DNA from: Owenia fusiformis
Lineage: Eukaryota > Annelida > Polychaeta > Sabellida > Oweniidae
Direction: 5' to 3'
Assembly (NCBI GenBank): GCA_903813345.2
Contig: CAIIXF020000008.1
Location: 29,762,005-29,826,004 of the forward strand
Length of the DNA stretch: 64,000 bases
A program made the translations under genes and the position numbers. Positions 62,706 to 64,000 of this stretch are shown one piece after another (within the stretch, counting starts at the first letter, position 1; each line of letters begins with the position of its first letter). Under the pieces are notes generated by a model, which was not told the DNA's origin, did no database searches, and saw nothing but the letters and a program-made list of their open reading frames with translations.

Positions 62706-63150
62706 CTTGATTATGGATATATTCACCGGAGGTCTAGCACATCTGAGAAAATTTACAAAAATCTTGCATCACGTCAAAACAAAAACAAATGGCAGCCATG
62801 TTACTTTTCAAATGACGTCATTGTACAAGGCGGGAAATTTGAAATGGGATTTCCCCTTGGACTTACTTTCAATGTTTTGCATCGTGTTTCTGGCTAGAGG
62901 TTTGGGACTTGTTTTTTCCACTGGACAAGATATCTAATAGGCTATTTCAGTTCATATTCAATTTTTGATTATTTATATGTGTAAATGGTTTTTAATCTAA
63001 TGCCATATATGTTTTTAAATCATCAATTTCTGTTGAATCATTGCCAGTTGAACAAAGTTTTTGAATAGTGAACACATATTAGTTTAAATATTTAGGACTA
63101 GAACATATTATATAGTTACAACCATAAACAATGAGTGATTCTGAGGAACA
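62706..63150 (-). promoter_or_regulatory. Putative ATG2 upstream region with CRE-like and E2F-like sites
   Basis: Upstream of the ATG2 start codon, on the strand expected for its promoter or 5'UTR. A perfect palindromic CRE/ATF site TGACGTCA lies at 62813-62820, about 110 bases from the ATG. GGCGGGAAA (E2F-like) is at 62829-62837, and a GGCAGCCATGTT box near 62791-62802 resembles a YY1 site. These are motif matches only. A non-coding first exon further upstream cannot be excluded. Confidence 0.35.
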
Positions 63151-63169
63151 ATCTCAGGATGAAGGTGGT

Positions 63170-64000
63170 GCAGTCATGAGATTTTGCACAACTTCAAACC
63201 TCCATCTTTTACCGTATACATGTCAGCAATGCTCAACAGAGCATTTAGATTTTCTGGAGTGTTTGCAATAAGGCAATATCATCAGCGTATGCCGGACATA
63301 ATACAGACGTTTCACCAATTCTTACTCCTTTTGCCGAATCTACCAGTTCGTTGCAAAATGTCTGCTATAAAGAACTGGTAGAGAAACATAGAACATATCC
63401 CGCCCTGGTGAACACCTCTATTAACAGGAAAAGTATCCGAAAAAATATCATCTACAAAAACCTTACATTTATACTTGTTGTATGATTGATACAAGAGCCT
63501 CCACAATTATATAACTTATGGAACAGGCCTCGTATCCATGTACTGTCAAAGGCCTTTTAAATGTCCATTAACGCCATAAGTGTGCCATTTTCTTGATGAG
63601 ATATGGCTTCTTGCACTATTAGAGATGTTTGCAAGGATGAACAACCTTTAATAGACGCACCTTGTATTTGCGGAATGCGACCTTGCAGTACACCAGTAAT
63701 TTTCCAAAGAACAATATTATCAAAAATCTTACGAAAATTGTCATAAGGGTTATCCCACGATGGTGATCCTTATTAAGACAGTCTTTGTTACCAGACTTGA
63801 GTAATGGCAGTAAGATCCCCAAGCAGAACATTTGCGATCATTGCATTAAATATAAAATGGTGAGCAAAGAAACAATATTTTCACCAGTGTATTTTACATG
63901 TTCAGAATTGATACTGTCGTGGCCAACTGCTTTTTTCATATTTAGTTTCCCTATTGACTTCTTAACATCACATTCATATCCGTTATCAAAAATGCCATCA
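63170..64000 (-). pseudogene. Decayed LINE reverse transcriptase, runs off the right edge
   Basis: Minus-strand fragments in several frames: KKSIGKLNMKKAVGHDSINSEH (linker before RT), LLPLLKSGNKDCLNKDHHRGITL, VDDIFSDTFPVNRGVHQGG and, near 63250-63300, CPAYADDIAL (the catalytic YADD box). Stops and frameshifts separate them. The order fits a non-LTR retrotransposon upstream of ATG2. Confidence 0.85.

Overview
The window is a piece of an animal nuclear genome. It is AT-rich, its genes have GT-AG introns, and it is dense in small inverted-repeat elements. The mix of genes (UDP-glycosyltransferase, C-type lectin, LRR-FN3 receptor, mucin/PAN protein) and repeats (CGTAGCC-type MITEs, a GGAC microsatellite inside an element, long-TIR mariner) suggests a marine invertebrate, perhaps a lophotrochozoan. 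The species cannot be named from the sequence alone.

The frame is one very large gene on the minus strand: ATG2, the autophagy lipid-transfer protein. I reconstructed 30 coding exons from 62705 (start codon) down to 2248. All splice sites are GT/AG and the phases agree across every junction. Together they encode about 1564 residues, from the N-terminal chorein segment to the CAD motif, the LC3-interacting motif and the WIPI-binding segment. The last roughly 500 residues lie left of position 1.

Four protein-coding genes and one broken gene sit inside ATG2 introns. Intron 26 holds a secreted C-type-lectin-like gene (6184-7537, +). Intron 12, 23 kb long, holds a single-exon LRR/FN3 receptor (31853-34501, +), an intact single-exon UGT (37591-39141, -) and an inverted, LINE-interrupted UGT copy (43993-46336, +). 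Intron 9 holds a mucin-like gene with a C-terminal PAN-like module (50812-54216, +). Nothing suggests that these genes share a pathway with ATG2; they look like passengers.

The rest of the introns is layered repeats. Intron 15 contains a 5.7 kb palindrome whose left arm carries a long-TIR mariner while the right arm keeps the empty site. Intron 12 has a 1.28 kb TA-flanked element filled with AGGTCTA/AGGCGCA motifs, a 145-bp satellite and several hairpins. Many MITEs end within 15-65 bases of ATG2 exons. The most unusual features are: (1) four ATG2 exons have tandem partial copies across one splice junction, each keeping a decoy splice site; (2) one dispersed repeat family lies in a single orientation throughout and hugs exon edges; (3) the AGGTCTA element. 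The right end (63.2-64 kb) is a decayed LINE reverse transcriptase.
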